Position numbers and translations under genes: made by a program. This document shows positions 62,609-64,000 of a DNA stretch of 64,000 nt, in pieces. The notes below the pieces were generated by a model. That model was not told the DNA's origin. It was given only the letters and a program-made list of their open reading frames with translations, and made no database searches. Location of the stretch: NCBI RefSeq assembly GCF_009730915.1, contig NC_052487.1:2418001-2482000 (forward strand). The letters run 5' to 3'. Source of the stretch: Dioscorea cayenensis subsp. rotundata (taxonomy: Eukaryota > Streptophyta > Magnoliopsida > Dioscoreales > Dioscoreaceae). The number at the start of each line of letters is the position of its first letter. The stretch's first letter is position 1.

Positions 62609-63126
62609 TGGCAAATATTGGCTTGATATCCTTGGGATGAAGCCAAATCTTGATCCTTTTAATCCAACTGTTTAGATTGCTCTATTGTTTATATAGAGTT
62701 ATGTTTGTTGGGTGTTTTCTAATGAGAGAAGAGAAAGAAAGATAAAGAGGGTAAGTTCTCTTGTATTTAGAGAGTGAAAAGAGTGAAGGTGTAGAGGAGA
62801 GCTCTTGTTCTTGCTTTATCTCATTAAAGCAAGATAAAACTCTTGTTTTTTAGGTAAGACTAGTTTTTAGAGTTTGGTAATTCTCTTGTGGGTTTATGCC
62901 TATTTCTTGTACTCTTGTTATTCCTCCATGATATAGTGAAACATTGTTCTCCCGTGGATGTAGGCTTGTTTTTAGCTCACGTTAAATTGGTGTCTCTTAC
63001 TTTATTCTTGTGAGATTGGTTGTATGTTATCCTTGCATTGCCCATTCATTGTGTGATTGCTAGGTATTGTGATATTGCACACCAAGTGTTCAACGTATTG
63101 CCACATTAGTTCCGCGTTTCCTCACA
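62609..63126 (+). mobile_element. Solo LTR, Ty1/copia-like, copy B
   Basis: Starts TGGCAAATATTGGCTTGATA and ends near TTTCCTCACA. It reads like the consensus of the family (TGTTGGGTGTTTTCTAATGA, CATTAAAGCAAGATAAAACT, GTGATATTGCACACCAAGTG). It has no adjacent retroelement genes. Confidence 0.65.
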
Positions 63127-64000
63127 CACAACAAAAATAACTAATTTTTTATAAAATTTTGAAATAACTAAGTTTTTTAGTACATGAGATTCGGTTAACC
63201 AAACAGATAAAAATGAAAGGAGGGAGTAATGTTTTTCTTGCTAGAATTATACAAAATTTGGTAAGAATATTTTATATATTTTACCTAATCAAAGATCAAT
63301 ATTGCCAGATCTATTAATTTTTGCTTTTTACGTGATGAAAGAATACTTTTTTTTTCAGAAAATATGGACAAACTATAAAACTCAAATCAACCTTTAATTA
63401 TGGACAAAAATATAATACTAAACTCTCCTATCGTATGGCGGTAAGATTTTTTTTTTTAATTTTTTTTTATAATATTAAATTTTGAAATAAATATAGCTCA
63501 TTATCATACCTAAAGAATTATATTTCTTTACAAAAACTTTCAAACGACTAAGTTGTCTATGCTAAATTTAAGTTTTGCTTTTACCCAGTATCTTGTTTGT
63601 TTATAATGAAGCTTATATACATTACTAAAATATTTAGATACAAGTAAATTATAATTAAACCCATCTTGACCCATTGATTTTTTTAATAAAAAAAAGATAA
63701 ACTATTATTTTATTAAAAAAAAAAAAAATCTTTATTAGCTGTGCTGAATTACTTTTATAAACATTTCATCAACTTTCGGTGATTAAGAACCTAATTTGTG
63801 GAAGTTAGTAAATAAATCATTCTTCTTTTTCTTCACACTTTATTCATGTTTTTGCAAGTAAAGTGGTCAAAAAGAGATTTAACAAAAAAAGAAAAAGAAA
63901 AAAAAAGAAAGAAAACCATCAAGGAAAAAATAAAAACAGCAAGCATTAACAAGTCTTCACCAATGCTTCTTTTATTAGATGTTGAATTTTGCATAGCAAA

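Larger units (their letters stand above)
55991..64000. repeat. 8 kb direct repeat, copy B (right of the gap)
   Basis: Counterpart of 42985-51010, in the same orientation, starting exactly at the gap edge and continuing beyond the window. It carries the same small gene, LINE relic, microsatellites and LTR. It has long extra poly-T or poly-A runs at several places where copy A has none (for example 57490-57503, 59325-59347, 63448-63470 and 63714-63728), and lacks others that copy A has (46847-46859). Confidence 0.92.

Noticed and set aside
1-64000. CRISPR arrays, bacterial operons, phage or other mobile defence systems
   Set aside because: Nothing of the kind is present; the window is plant nuclear DNA throughout.

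Overview
This 64 kb window is nuclear DNA from a flowering plant. It has spliced genes with plant-type introns, AT-rich intergenic DNA (often above 70% A+T by eye) full of (TA)n and (TAA)n microsatellites, MITEs, a LINE relic and copia-type LTRs, and only plant gene families. The species cannot be fixed from the sequence. GC-rich exons in very AT-rich surroundings would suit a monocot, but this is only an impression. A run of exactly 1000 N at 54991-55990 is a scaffold gap.

Layout. 1-7.3 kb: an LPR1/LPR2-type multicopper oxidase gene (+) whose frame is broken, followed by a decayed copy of its last exon. 7.6-12.2 kb: a complete 12-exon pyridoxal kinase gene (-, SOS4/PDXK type) with one GC-AG intron. 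12.8-13.6 kb: a foldback element whose right arm abuts the next gene. 13.6-16.6 kb: a complete 8-exon DUF3326 gene (+). 17.2-17.8 kb: a small MYB gene (+) that has lost most of the R2 repeat but keeps an EAR repressor motif. 19.8-32.15 kb: a direct tandem duplication of a roughly 6 kb unit. Each unit carries a TKPR2-like reductase gene (+) and, convergent with it, a CRF-type AP2/ERF gene (-). Both reductases are intact. The ERF is intact only in unit 2; in unit 1 it has a stop codon and has lost its AP2 domain. The units also differ by insertions (a hAT-type element in unit 2, a foldback MITE in unit 1). 35.1-35.6 kb: an intronless acidic protein of unknown function (-). 37.2 kb: a dense cluster of CACGTG motifs. 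38.3 kb: a Tourist-like MITE. 43-51 kb: a small Trp-rich unknown gene (-), a LINE remnant and an LTR. After the gap, 56-64 kb repeats 43-51 kb almost base for base.

How the genes relate. There is no operon-like organisation. The strongest functional link is the TKPR2-like/CRF-like pair, which as I recall is also adjacent in Arabidopsis (At1g68540 and At1g68550). TKPR2 acts in sporopollenin precursor synthesis in anthers; CRF-type ERFs are transcription factors. Pyridoxal kinase (vitamin B6 salvage), the LPR-like oxidase (root phosphate/iron response) and the DUF3326 protein are single-copy neighbours with no evident pathway link.

No unknown multi-gene system stands out. The most informative structures are the tandem TKPR2-CRF duplication with its dated insertions and templated-filler deletion, the R2-less MYB repressor, the foldback element beside the DUF3326 start, and strong evidence that the 8 kb repeat around the gap is an assembly artefact.
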